Shown here one piece after another: positions 32,720-42,069 of a stretch of 55,206 bases of DNA. This DNA comes from Legionellales bacterium (GTDB lineage: Bacteria > Pseudomonadota > Gammaproteobacteria > DSM-16500): the NCBI GenBank assembly GCA_947478495.1, contig CANJVW010000006.1, forward strand, positions 1-55,206, given 5' to 3'. Made by a program: the position numbers and the translations under genes. Every line of letters starts with the position of its first letter. Within the stretch, counting starts at the first letter, position 1. The notes beneath the pieces were generated by a model, which saw nothing but the letters and a program-made list of their open reading frames with translations, was not told where the DNA came from and did no database searches.

Positions 32720-34369
32720 ATGCATTCCAACCAAGATGGTCAAGCTTCTCCCGTAGAACAATGCTTAAACTCTCTCATGAGCTTCCCAGCCACTGTTGTG
32801 ATTAATTCGGGGCTCATTCGTGCTCAGGAAGATCACGCTCTTTTGATCGCTTTCATTAAATGCAACCCCATCACAGAGATCTCTTTGCATCTTGGCGGGT
32901 TCTCTCCGCCCGATATCAACAATTTGCTCGCGGAAATACACGGTTCTCGGGGGCTGACCAAACTCAGGGTGTCGGATGCCGCTCTCTTCCCCACTATGAT
33001 TGGGATAATAACGAGTATAATACGCAATTTACCACTCCGTGTCTTGGAGCTACCACGCAATTGTATAAATGATGCAATGGCCTGCGAGCTTGCTGTGGCA
33101 ATTCAAGGCAATTCATCTTTGATAGAGATTGATCTTTCTGATAATGCGATGACTCCAAAAGGCATTCTCTCGTTTAAGCCCTATCTATTGCCAGGCGCCC
33201 ATCCCACATTGAAGAAGCTGACTGTCAAAGGAAATACAATCACCTCTTACGCCTTATCACTCTTATATGATGCACTTCAGAGAAGAGAGGATTTCTGCCT
33301 GGAAACATCTCTGTGTGATGACAGAGCCCTCTTATATCCTTCGCAAATACGATGCGCCAACATAGATATAGGTCAGCCACCCCAAATAAGCCAGCAAAGC
33401 AGTTTACTGGAAAGACTTCTGCATTCACAGCACAATCAATGCATCGAAGCCAGTGAAGCAGACTTACCTAGAAGCAGTGATGTCAAGGTTCTTGCTGCAT
33501 TTATCCAGCAAAACACTGTGACATCTTTTTGTTTGCGTCACTCTCGATTAACTCAATCCGACATCCATGTCATCTTAACCGCTTTATATAAAGCAGGGGT
33601 TGTCAAAAATATTACGCTTGAACTCGGAACGATAAAGAGGGAATCCATAGATCGCCTTGTTGAGATTTCAAAGGTCGCTCGCTTGGAGCAGCTCACGCTG
33701 TCCCGTAATCATATCGACGATATACTCATCATACCCATGCTGCCCATCATTAAAAGTTTTGGCTTAACATATCTTGACCTCTCTGATAATGATATCGGTG
33801 ATGAAGGCGCTCGCATAATAGCGGGCTCCATGCGTCCCTCTTCCTCATGTTTCAAGCTAATATGGTTATCGCTCGGCTTTAATAAAATCACCAATACAGG
33901 GATGGCCACTTTTGAGCGCGCTATCGAAACAAGTAACTCCGTTAAAGCGATTTTTTTAGATGGAAATGAGATCGCGGAAACAACCAGAGATACCCTCCAG
34001 TCGGTTGCCTCACAAAAACCTGGCTTTCGCTTATCATTGCCACACCCTATCCCTATATGCGGTACTAGTGCTCGAGCAGGAGCATCGTTTTTTTTGACAG
34101 GGTCTCAACAAGCAGGCTATGGCTCTCTTGATACTCCAAAAAGCGCTCAAAACCCCTCCCCACTTTCCCACGAGGAAGTGAAACTTCTCAGAAATCTAGA
34201 TAACGCTACCCCTGCCGCCTCGGAAAAGACCCTCTCCACAGTCTCTCGCTTGGCAGACGAGGTGTTGTCGAGTGTTTCTGGGTTTTTTGCAGGAATGTTC
34301 ACCAGAACGTCGAGCAATGGTCAAAGCTTAGTGGGTGTTGAGCGCTCTTCTTGCTCTCCAACACCCTAA
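32720..34369 (+). CDS. Leucine-rich repeat protein, eukaryote-like
   Basis: The 549-residue protein carries two blocks of leucine-rich repeats of the ribonuclease-inhibitor type. Examples are SLIEIDLSDNAMTPKG, TLKKLTVKGNTITSYA, RLEQLTLSRNHIDD, LTYLDLSDNDIGDEGARII and LIWLSLGFNKITNTG. About 120 residues between the blocks also show degenerate repeats. The C-terminal ~110 residues are Ser/Thr-rich with a short hydrophobic patch (VSGFFAGMF). There is no signal peptide. LRR proteins of this type are frequent among Dot/Icm substrates in Legionella and relatives, where they bind host proteins; that role here is inference. A run of AT-rich sequence and AAGAAAATTTT precede the ATG. Confidence 0.85.
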   Translation: MHSNQDGQASPVEQCLNSLMSFPATVVINSGLIRAQEDHALLIAFIKCNPITEISLHLGGFSPPDINNLLAEIHGSRGLTKLRVSDAALFPTMIGIITSIIRNLPLRVLELPRNCINDAMACELAVAIQGNSSLIEIDLSDNAMTPKGILSFKPYLLPGAHPTLKKLTVKGNTITSYALSLLYDALQRREDFCLETSLCDDRALLYPSQIRCANIDIGQPPQISQQSSLLERLLHSQHNQCIEASEADLPRSSDVKVLAAFIQQNTVTSFCLRHSRLTQSDIHVILTALYKAGVVKNITLELGTIKRESIDRLVEISKVARLEQLTLSRNHIDDILIIPMLPIIKSFGLTYLDLSDNDIGDEGARIIAGSMRPSSSCFKLIWLSLGFNKITNTGMATFERAIETSNSVKAIFLDGNEIAETTRDTLQSVASQKPGFRLSLPHPIPICGTSARAGASFFLTGSQQAGYGSLDTPKSAQNPSPLSHEEVKLLRNLDNATPAASEKTLSTVSRLADEVLSSVSGFFAGMFTRTSSNGQSLVGVERSSCSPTP

Positions 34370-34469
34370 AAAGTATTTGTTGGCGCTACAACCTATTTTT
34401 TTAGAAATATCCTATGACGTCCTAGTCAAATCTGGATAGAATAGTGCGACATAAAATATAGCATAAGGA

Positions 34470-37220
34470 GTGTGCATGTTAGCGAGCCATCCAATACGAT
34501 TTTTTTCTCTTCAGGGGTCATCTGCGCCGCTATTACGCCACTGGATCATTGATGAGCTTTTTTCTGAATTCCCGCTGAGCGAGCGTTGCACGCTCATACA
34601 AACCATTTTAACCAATGAATATGAGAGAGCAGAGCAATCTCGAGAAGAAGATCGGTTGGCTGACATTATTGCAAACATACCCCATGAGTGGACAGAGACG
34701 GCCAAGCTCGCCTATCTGAACGATTTGCTTACAAGATATCATGCGAGTCCAGTCCTAACAGCGCACCCTACTCGAGTGATTTCCAATGAGGCGATATACA
34801 TTATTGACCATATTACCGCTACGCTCATTGCATCAACCAACCATCAACGATCTTCTCACGAGACCATCGCTCTCAAGAAACACCTCAAAGAGGCTATCAC
34901 ACTCTTGCTTGACCACTCGATACTACCGAGTGGGAACCTAACGCCCCAACAAGAGGCGAAGTTTGCCAATTATGTCTATAAAAATATACTCGATGCCTAT
35001 CCTGAATTTTTAAAGCGAGTCGTTGATCAGTTCGTTAAGGTGCATGGTGGCAATGAAGTATTCATTAAACAACAATTAAAGACATCTGTGATGCTGTCGT
35101 TTCAACATGTATGGAGCTGGGTCATTGCTGATCTCGATGGCAATCCGAAAAAAACAGCGAAAACAATGGAGGGGATGATTCGTGCATTGCAACGCACTAT
35201 TATCAATTTATATCTCAAACGAATCGAACCCTTAGTTGAGCTATCACCTATCTTGCGAAGCATGCATGAATATTTAGACCGCTGCAAAAGCAGCATCCGT
35301 CAGAATATTTGCTTTAACACAGAGAGAGCGGATGAGGCAAAAAAACGCTCTCTTGCTATTCTGGATAATGCAATCGCTGCTCTGCCCTTTCATCAAAAAC
35401 AATTAACGGCCTTACGCGACCTGATTGATATGGCGGGCTTCTCTGGCGGACTCAAAGAATTTGTACGTCAGTCATCAAAAGTCAACAGCAATTTATTCGA
35501 TAATTTTGCTCAAATTCTTGATCAATACCACCCTAATATTCACAATTTCATGAAAAACCGCGAATACCATGAGCTGGACTCAGCTGAAAAAGCAGATTTC
35601 CACCGCATGTTGCGAAATGATTCGGATTATTTTGCAACACTCAAGAAACACGCATCCCAATTCACGCTGGAAACACTCGTAGAATTGGATCGCCTAGAGT
35701 GGTTTTGCAAACACCGAGATATTTTTACGTCTTATATTGTATCCGATACCATTGATATTATTTCATTGGACGAAGTCGTTATTTTATTTCGGTTTTCAGA
35801 CTTTATGGGGAATAAGCTCTCTATTGGTGACATCGGTAAATCACCTGTCAATTTACTCCCGCTCTGCGAGTCACCTAAAGATTTAACAAATTTAGTCCCT
35901 ATTATCACAGCTATGCTTGAAAACCCGCACTTAAGAGAATTAATTGCGAAGACTAGAATGCTGTCTTATGTGGCAGGACCCAGCGATCTCGGAAAAGTCG
36001 GTGGTATTTTTACACTCGTTCAATTGGTTTGGTCGGCAAAACAAGTGGAAGATGTGCTCGCGCAATACAAGAAAATATATGCAGAACTTAACGATGTTAC
36101 TTTGTCTGTGTTGTATGGTCTTGGCGGTGATTCAAAGCGCCGCTCATCAAGATCAGATCGACAATTACATGCCACCTTTCAAGGCACAGATGCTCATTCA
36201 TTAGCGACAGCCGGCGCTTATGTGGCTTATCTCGCCAATGTAGTGGGCGGCGCCTCTGACAATACATTAAGAGCTAAAGAGTTGCAGTTACTTCAAGAAA
36301 ATTACCCCACTTATTTTGAGTGTTTACAGCATGTCATGCATCGCTCCATTAGCGGTTACCAGCTATTCGCGGAGCAAATCAGCACGAAAGAACTTCTTAA
36401 AAAATTAACTGTACCAGAACTTGGGCCGCGAATGAATACCAGCTCACGCAGCGATGGAAAAGAAAAGCAACCTCAAGATATTACTAAAAGTCGTGCGATC
36501 GGATTAGTCAATTATCAGCTAATGACAGGCGTGCTATGGGACACTTTTATGGGAGTTGAAGCGCTCATTGCATTGGAGCACACTTATCGTGCGCAGCTAC
36601 CCTTCCTGTTTGAGCAATCAACCGTCGTACAAGAAATTGTGTATAAAGTCATTTACTCTATTGCGGTAAGCGACATTCCCGACGCATGGAAAAGACTAAA
36701 ACCTGATGCGACACCTACCCGATCTCAAATACAACAATGGGCTGTCGAATATGCCGACCCAAAAATCGCAAAACAGGATCGTCATGCGCTAGCTCATATT
36801 GATGTCAGCGCACAAAAAATCCTAGAAACCCTCGTTTCATTTTTACCGCTGTCACATCAAGAGTGCGCTCGCGCCTCTCTTCAGAAAAATATTGCAATGC
36901 AAAAGTCGTCACATGAAAGTGCATTGGAACTATTAGATGCGATCGGGCAGACTGATGGCAAATTCAAACGATTAGCAAACGAAATTCGCCTTGATTTGAA
37001 ACCACGATTTAGTCGATTACGACAAAATCTCGATCGCTATGTCGCTAACCCCACTCCGGGTAACATGGAAAATACTGTCCTAGCCTGTCGGGGAGATGAA
37101 AAAATTACAGCAGGTCCCGCTGAAATTTCTAAAATGACTAGCCGATTAATGACGGTAGAGCCTACTCTACAAGCACGAGAAACAGCGGCGGGTGGTTTTC
37201 GTCTGCGGGCAAGGTTATAA
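34470..37220 (+). CDS. Divergent phosphoenolpyruvate carboxylase homologue
   Basis: The 916 residues follow the order of PEP carboxylase. VLTAHPT with the histidine at 99 is followed by R instead of the usual E. WSWVIADLDGNPKKT (D221-L-D223) stands for W-x-GGDRDGNP. PLCESPKDL, SDLGKVGG with the conserved lysine (K509) and RAIGLVNYQLMTG come later. The glycine-rich catalytic loop, normally HGRGG-x-x-GRGG, reads YGLGGDSKRRS (549-559): the His and first Arg are replaced by Tyr and Leu, and the second GRGG is lost. Carboxylase activity is therefore doubtful. It may be a pseudoenzyme or have a new role. AAGGAG precedes the ATG. Its neighbours are an LRR gene and an IcmQ-like gene, not TCA-cycle genes. 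Confidence 0.8.
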   Translation: MCMLASHPIRFFSLQGSSAPLLRHWIIDELFSEFPLSERCTLIQTILTNEYERAEQSREEDRLADIIANIPHEWTETAKLAYLNDLLTRYHASPVLTAHPTRVISNEAIYIIDHITATLIASTNHQRSSHETIALKKHLKEAITLLLDHSILPSGNLTPQQEAKFANYVYKNILDAYPEFLKRVVDQFVKVHGGNEVFIKQQLKTSVMLSFQHVWSWVIADLDGNPKKTAKTMEGMIRALQRTIINLYLKRIEPLVELSPILRSMHEYLDRCKSSIRQNICFNTERADEAKKRSLAILDNAIAALPFHQKQLTALRDLIDMAGFSGGLKEFVRQSSKVNSNLFDNFAQILDQYHPNIHNFMKNREYHELDSAEKADFHRMLRNDSDYFATLKKHASQFTLETLVELDRLEWFCKHRDIFTSYIVSDTIDIISLDEVVILFRFSDFMGNKLSIGDIGKSPVNLLPLCESPKDLTNLVPIITAMLENPHLRELIAKTRMLSYVAGPSDLGKVGGIFTLVQLVWSAKQVEDVLAQYKKIYAELNDVTLSVLYGLGGDSKRRSSRSDRQLHATFQGTDAHSLATAGAYVAYLANVVGGASDNTLRAKELQLLQENYPTYFECLQHVMHRSISGYQLFAEQISTKELLKKLTVPELGPRMNTSSRSDGKEKQPQDITKSRAIGLVNYQLMTGVLWDTFMGVEALIALEHTYRAQLPFLFEQSTVVQEIVYKVIYSIAVSDIPDAWKRLKPDATPTRSQIQQWAVEYADPKIAKQDRHALAHIDVSAQKILETLVSFLPLSHQECARASLQKNIAMQKSSHESALELLDAIGQTDGKFKRLANEIRLDLKPRFSRLRQNLDRYVANPTPGNMENTVLACRGDEKITAGPAEISKMTSRLMTVEPTLQARETAAGGFRLRARL

Positions 37221-37235
37221 AAACCTGCTGCGTGC

Positions 37236-37991
37236 TTATATTTTTTTAACTAACTGCCCCATCTCATTTATAACGTATTCTTCTTCATTATAAAAAAATG
37301 ATTTCAAGCGGTCAAAAGACAATGCACCTTCCCTAACCTTAATCAGAGGCGATCCATAACTGTCTTTGGGTGCAGCGTCACCAGACAAAAGAATATCTGT
37401 TGATTTAGCAGAGATACTGAAATAGGCGTGCTGTCGTCTATCTGGCTTTTCTTTCATTAATAAATCAATAGCGGCCCTATCAGCATAAATAGGACGATTC
37501 ACGCTGTATTCATAAAATAGCTTAGGGGTTAGCATGCTTACCCAGCTGGACAAAGCAGCGCCCTTAGCATTAAAAAGATAAACATAGAAGACCGTGTCTT
37601 CGGGCAGTGCGCTCTCTGTTTTTTTCTCTTCTATGGCGACCGCAATCGTTTTTAAGCTTTGCTCTAGAGGACCCAATACAACCTGCAATCGATCTCGCAA
37701 AAAGGCAAACTTATTACCAACGTGGTATTGATTTCTGAGCGCTTCATCTTGATGTAGCGTTTCTTTTATGAGAGCACATATTTTTTCTCGCTCTTCTTTT
37801 TCTGGTTTGTCAGAGGTGAATGTTTCAAATTCAAGTGCAGCCTGTTCTAATTGTGCAGCTCTTTCAAAAAGATATTGAACAGAGAGGGATGGCGACACGT
37901 GAGGTGCCGCATGCTGCAACCCTGTCGCGAGTACGCGCGCTTGGTTGACTAAAGCGCGCAGGTCAGTTAGGCCAGACTCTACGCTGATCAT
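37236..37991 (-). CDS. IcmQ-like protein (Dot/Icm secretion family)
   Basis: From memory of the family, the C-terminal ~120 residues match IcmQ's NAD-binding domain: VFYVYLFNAKG (134-144), W150, NRPIYAD (165-171), a K-x-K turn, AYFSIS, STDIL (197-201), YGSPL (212-216) and ALSFDRLKSF. Residues about 68-102 (REKICALIKE through FLRDRL) resemble the IcmQ N-terminal helices that meet IcmR. There is an extra ~65-residue helical head. IcmQ is a cytosolic, membrane-binding Dot/Icm component held in check by its chaperone IcmR. The gene follows mlaA by 12 bases, with AAGGGTGG ahead of its ATG. No other icm or dot gene is visible, so it may be icmQ itself or a paralogue. Confidence 0.55.
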   Translation of the reverse strand: MISVESGLTDLRALVNQARVLATGLQHAAPHVSPSLSVQYLFERAAQLEQAALEFETFTSDKPEKEEREKICALIKETLHQDEALRNQYHVGNKFAFLRDRLQVVLGPLEQSLKTIAVAIEEKKTESALPEDTVFYVYLFNAKGAALSSWVSMLTPKLFYEYSVNRPIYADRAAIDLLMKEKPDRRQHAYFSISAKSTDILLSGDAAPKDSYGSPLIKVREGALSFDRLKSFFYNEEEYVINEMGQLVKKI

Positions 37992-38003
37992 CTTGCGCCA
38001 CCC

Positions 38004-38720
38004 TTATGATTTAACAAGATAGGGATCACCCAATTCCTCATTACGCTGTATTTGATAATTGCGATGCTGCATATACGCATCTCGAATAAAGGTATACTTA
38101 TCTAAAGCGACTTTTTGAAGTACATTTTCATAGCGCAGCATCTCAGCGCGCCCCACCACAAGGTCTGTGAAATAAATCTCGTAACGCGCTCTCATAGGAT
38201 TGATATAAGGATAGATGGTCAAGTATTCGTAGTTGGGCCACCAAGCTAGCTGATCACGAACCGTACCTGGGCCTAAGAAAGGTATCACTAAATAGTTGGA
38301 GTCCTTGAATCCCCACCGCGCGAAGGTTAGTCCGAGATCTTCAAAGTTAGGCTCCAGTCCTATATTGGATGCTGGATCAAAAAGACCTAACACTCCGACA
38401 GTGGTGTTGATCGCGAATCGCCATGTATCACTGGTTGCTTGGTAAATGCTGCCTTGTAAGACATCGTTCAGCACGGTCGGAACCATGTCGATATTACTAA
38501 AAAACTGAGCGATACATTTACTGACAGGCGGAGGCGTCACTGCTGTATAGAGTCGCGCAATCGGCTTTAACACGCATCCGTCAACCCCTTCGTTGAATCG
38601 AAACATCGCTCGGTTAAAATGTTCGTACGGGTCATTATTGACTACATCTTCAGCTGCAAGCGCATTGCTCGTCGTTGCACAAAAAATTATAGTTAACACC
38701 CATTTAATGCACTGACCCAT
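38004..38720 (-). CDS. mlaA: Outer-membrane lipid-asymmetry protein MlaA (VacJ)
   Basis: MlaA removes misplaced phospholipids from the outer leaflet of the outer membrane and passes them to MlaC. Family motifs are clear: NDPYEHFNRAMFRFNE, a PxxV region, FFSNIDMVPTVLND, the NTTVGVLGLFDPAS stretch and GLEPNFEDLGLTFARWG. The ATG at 38720 gives a normal signal peptide ending ALAAED. Many MlaA proteins are lipoproteins; a cysteine lies in IIFCATTSNALA, but the lipobox is poor, so cleavage after Ala is more likely. It is followed at once by the IcmQ-like gene and diverges from gpmI. Confidence 0.92.
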   Translation of the reverse strand: MGQCIKWVLTIIFCATTSNALAAEDVVNNDPYEHFNRAMFRFNEGVDGCVLKPIARLYTAVTPPPVSKCIAQFFSNIDMVPTVLNDVLQGSIYQATSDTWRFAINTTVGVLGLFDPASNIGLEPNFEDLGLTFARWGFKDSNYLVIPFLGPGTVRDQLAWWPNYEYLTIYPYINPMRARYEIYFTDLVVGRAEMLRYENVLQKVALDKYTFIRDAYMQHRNYQIQRNEELGDPYLVKS

Positions 38721-38830
38721 TCTTTTTTCATCCCTCTCCAGTATTACTACTAGTCTATCGCTAGATGAGCTAGATTCCAAGCTATAAAGATTGTACTATT
38801 ATCCTATCTCTTTTGAGGAATAATAAAGCC

Positions 38831-40348
38831 ATGCCACGTCCCCTTGCGCTCATCATATTAGACGGCTGGGGATATCGCGAAGATCCGCAAGACAATGCTA
38901 TCGCAAATGCAAAGAAACCTCACTGGGATCAACTCTGGAAAACCTGTCCTCACACATTGTTGGATGCATCAGGTCTCTCGGTCGGCTTGCCATCCGGACA
39001 AATGGGCAATTCAGAGGTTGGCCATATCACCATCGGTGCGGGACGTGTCATACATCAAGACTTAACACGTATTGATCTCAGCATTAAAGATCGGTCTTTT
39101 TTTTCCAATGCCGTTCTCATTGAGGGCATTCAACGCGCCGCTTCAACAAAAAAAGCAATTCATGTACTAGGATTGCTATCCGCAGGTGGCGTGCATTCCC
39201 ATGAAAATCACATCGCTGCATTAATCACCCTCGCGGCTGCACAAAAAGCAGCGCGCGTCTATATCCATGCCTTCTTAGATGGTCGCGACACACCGCCACA
39301 GAGCGCCGCCACCTCTCTATCAAAGCTCGTGGAGCACTGCAAAACAGTACGCTGCGGTGAGATCGCGTCGATTATTGGGCGTTACTACGCCATGGACAGA
39401 GATAACCGTTGGGATCGTGTCCAACAAGTCTATGATTTGCTCGCCTTAGGAAAAGCGCCTTTTTCGGCGACAGACCCCCTTGTTGGATTGAGTAATGCCT
39501 ACGCTCGCGGTGAAACAGATGAATTTGTTCAGGCGACCGCTATCACGCATCAATCTATCCAAGACGGTGATACCGTTATTTTTATGAATTTTCGAGCGGA
39601 TCGTGCACGACAAATCACACGTGCTTTAGTAGATCATGATTTCACGCACTTCGCGCGCACCAAACACCCTATCACGCATTTTATTGGACTCACGGAATAT
39701 GATGCGTCACTCCCTGTTCCTGTCGCTTTCAAGCCAGAACCGCTAAACAATATTTTAGGTGACATCTTAAGTCGACAAGGTCTGCATCAGCTTCGCATCG
39801 CAGAAACAGAGAAATATGCGCACGTGACCTTTTTCTTTAACGGCGGTATCGAAACCCCTTTCGCTCATGAAGATCGCATATTGATTCCATCTAAGCGGGT
39901 GGCGACTTACGATTTAGAGCCTGAGATGAGTGCGCTTGGTATCACAGCGCGCTTGGTCGCTGAAATATACAATCAGCGCTATGATTTCATTGTTTGTAAT
40001 TTTGCAAATCCCGATATGGTGGGCCACACAGGGCTGATGCCCGCTGCTATCCTCGCTATCGAAACGATCGATACATGTCTCGGAGAAATCATTGAGGCAT
40101 TGCGTGCGGTAGGCGGTGAGGCATTGATCACGGCTGATCACGGGAATGCTGAGCACATGTTTGATGAGCGCACACATCAACCCCATACCGCACACACATT
40201 AGAACCCGTTCCTCTGATGTATACGGATCCCACCTATTCTTTTAAAAAAGAAAGGGGAGCGCTATCGGATATTGCCCCTACCCTGCTCCATTTGCTCCAG
40301 ATCTCGCCTCCGCCTGACATGACGGGGCAGAATCTGCTTGCTCCATAA
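38831..40348 (+). CDS. gpmI: 2,3-bisphosphoglycerate-independent phosphoglycerate mutase
   Basis: GpmI interconverts 3- and 2-phosphoglycerate using two Mn ions and a serine. LIILDGWGYRE opens the alkaline-phosphatase-like domain; the catalytic serine is in GQMGNSEVGH. GGVHSHENH and DGRDTPP mark the transferase domain, and NPDMVGHTG and TADHGNAEHM complete the metal site. The ATG at 38831 follows GAGGA and gives 505 residues, normal length; an upstream TTG is ignored. Confidence 0.96.
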   Translation: MPRPLALIILDGWGYREDPQDNAIANAKKPHWDQLWKTCPHTLLDASGLSVGLPSGQMGNSEVGHITIGAGRVIHQDLTRIDLSIKDRSFFSNAVLIEGIQRAASTKKAIHVLGLLSAGGVHSHENHIAALITLAAAQKAARVYIHAFLDGRDTPPQSAATSLSKLVEHCKTVRCGEIASIIGRYYAMDRDNRWDRVQQVYDLLALGKAPFSATDPLVGLSNAYARGETDEFVQATAITHQSIQDGDTVIFMNFRADRARQITRALVDHDFTHFARTKHPITHFIGLTEYDASLPVPVAFKPEPLNNILGDILSRQGLHQLRIAETEKYAHVTFFFNGGIETPFAHEDRILIPSKRVATYDLEPEMSALGITARLVAEIYNQRYDFIVCNFANPDMVGHTGLMPAAILAIETIDTCLGEIIEALRAVGGEALITADHGNAEHMFDERTHQPHTAHTLEPVPLMYTDPTYSFKKERGALSDIAPTLLHLLQISPPPDMTGQNLLAP

Positions 40349-40423
40349 GATTCCAGCTCAGATCAGTGTTATTTTGGCCATAGCGGCTATACTCGAGAGA
40401 GGAACATCAACGAGGATGAGCGC

Positions 40424-41833
40424 ATGACACAATGTACTTCACATTTTACTAAAATAATCAGTCTGTTATGCGCCTTAATCCTCATCGGTGTCCCTCTTAA
40501 AAGCCTTGGATTTGTCGAAGAAGCCTCCAATGCATTAAATTCCCCCGCATCCGATGCAACCACTTCATTGACACAGGATGATATTGATCGATTTACGACA
40601 GCCATTACTGAAATAAAAGACTATTATGTACAACCCACAGATGATAAAAAGCTTCTTGAGAATGGTATTCGCGGCATGTTCAACGGACTAGACCCTCACT
40701 CTGAATATCTCGATGCATCAGCCTACAAAGCATTAAAAACAGCGACACAAGGCTCATTTGGCGGCATAGGCATTGAAGTGACAGGCGACTACGGCGTCCT
40801 GAAGGTCATCAGCCCATTGGATAATACGCCCGCTGCTAAAGCTGGAATCAAGCCCCACGACTACATTGTGGCCATTAACGGAAAATTGGTTGATCAAATG
40901 TCGATGAATGAAGCGGTTGACCAATTACAAGGTCCTCCTGGTTCCAGCGTTACCCTCACTGTTATCCGACAAGACATCAAAAAAACACTCACCTTTCATT
41001 TGAACCGACAAATCATTCACGTGGTAAGCGTTAGCCATAAATTGCTAGAGAACAACATTGGTTACGTCCGTATCGGTGAATTTCAAGCGCCTACCGCTGA
41101 CTTGATGATCAAAGCGATTCATGAATTACAATCAGAAGCAAAGCGCCCCTTAAGCGGACTCATTCTGGACTTGCGCAACAATCCCGGTGGATTGCTCAAT
41201 AGCGCGGTCGATGTCAGCAACGTGTTTTTAAATAAGAAAAATACGCTGGCTTATCATAACGTGATTGTTTATACCGAAGGACGTTTCTCTGATGCCAAGT
41301 TTAGTGCAAGCGTCACCAATACGAATGACATTTTAAATGGCGCACCCTTGGTTGTGTTAATTAACGCAGGGTCTGCGTCAGCCTCTGAAATTGTCGCGGG
41401 CGCTCTTCAAGATTACCGCCGCGGAGTGATTGCAGGCACCGTCAGCTTTGGAAAAGGTTCCGTACAAACCATTTTGCCTCTCGACAAGAATCATGCCGTC
41501 AAGCTGACGACAGCCCTCTACCACACGCCTGCCGGCCGTGTTATTCAAAACAAAGGTATTATACCGGACATTAGCATTGGCGATTTTATCGTAAATCCGC
41601 CTAAAACAGATGCGGACACTACCATGCTGGCTCCTATTCGAGAGTTTGATTTAAAAGGCCATCTCGCGAATAAAACAGTGGGTAATGCATTCGATGACTC
41701 AGAAGATACTAGCGGACTCGCTCAATCAGACTTTCAATTATATCAAGCGGTCAAGATAGTAAAGACGATGGTATTTGTTGATAACGCCGCATTGGCGGCT
41801 GCCTCAAAAAACCAAAGCCCTGTTGCTCGCTAA
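40424..41833 (+). CDS. ctpA: C-terminal processing protease (S41 family)
   Basis: This is a periplasmic serine protease of the tail-specific/CtpA family. It has a hydrophobic N-terminal signal (about 10-27), a PDZ domain (about 95-170, with GSFGGIGIEV and GIKPHDYIVAINGK), and a catalytic core with LDLRNNPGG, the nucleophile serine in NAGSASASEIVAG and the general-base lysine in SFGKGSVQT. The length is 469 residues. CtpA proteins process or degrade envelope proteins, often with an outer-membrane adaptor. It lies 75 bases after gpmI, a pairing common in gammaproteobacteria (often with an EnvC-like gene between, absent here). Confidence 0.93.
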   Translation: MTQCTSHFTKIISLLCALILIGVPLKSLGFVEEASNALNSPASDATTSLTQDDIDRFTTAITEIKDYYVQPTDDKKLLENGIRGMFNGLDPHSEYLDASAYKALKTATQGSFGGIGIEVTGDYGVLKVISPLDNTPAAKAGIKPHDYIVAINGKLVDQMSMNEAVDQLQGPPGSSVTLTVIRQDIKKTLTFHLNRQIIHVVSVSHKLLENNIGYVRIGEFQAPTADLMIKAIHELQSEAKRPLSGLILDLRNNPGGLLNSAVDVSNVFLNKKNTLAYHNVIVYTEGRFSDAKFSASVTNTNDILNGAPLVVLINAGSASASEIVAGALQDYRRGVIAGTVSFGKGSVQTILPLDKNHAVKLTTALYHTPAGRVIQNKGIIPDISIGDFIVNPPKTDADTTMLAPIREFDLKGHLANKTVGNAFDDSEDTSGLAQSDFQLYQAVKIVKTMVFVDNAALAAASKNQSPVAR

Positions 41834-41859
41834 GCTCGCGGCGCTCGACCCCTCTCTTC

Positions 41860-42069
41860 TGTCATCCCCGCGCGCCTCTTATCGTCATCCCCGCGAAGGC
41901 GGGGACCCATTCTGCGCTTGGCTAATACTCGCAAAATGGATGCATCTTGTTAATCCAGCTTGCGTTCCGCAAGCTTTTCGCTGTTAGAGATTTTTGCAGG
42001 ATGGGTCCCCGCCTTCGCGGGGATGACAATAAGGGGCGCGGGGATGACAATAAGGGGCGCGGAGATAAC
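41860..42069. repeat. Palindromic element with partial tandem copies at the ribF end
   Basis: A partial left arm at 41860-41875 is followed by a full left arm (CGTCATCCCCGCGAAGGCGG from 41883). A right arm (GGGTCCCCGCCTTCGCGGGG, 42003-42022) and two further partial copies of GGGGATGACAATAAGGGGCGC follow, to 42069. The right-hand part is coding sequence for the ribF C-terminus. Confidence 0.85.

Noticed and set aside
34470-37220. Annotating the 916-residue protein simply as active ppc
   Set aside because: Key catalytic-loop residues (His and Arg of HGRGG, second GRGG) are replaced, so the plain name would mislead.
5554-42069. GC-rich palindromes taken as CRISPR repeats
   Set aside because: Copies are kilobases apart, in inverted pairs, without regular spacers or cas genes.
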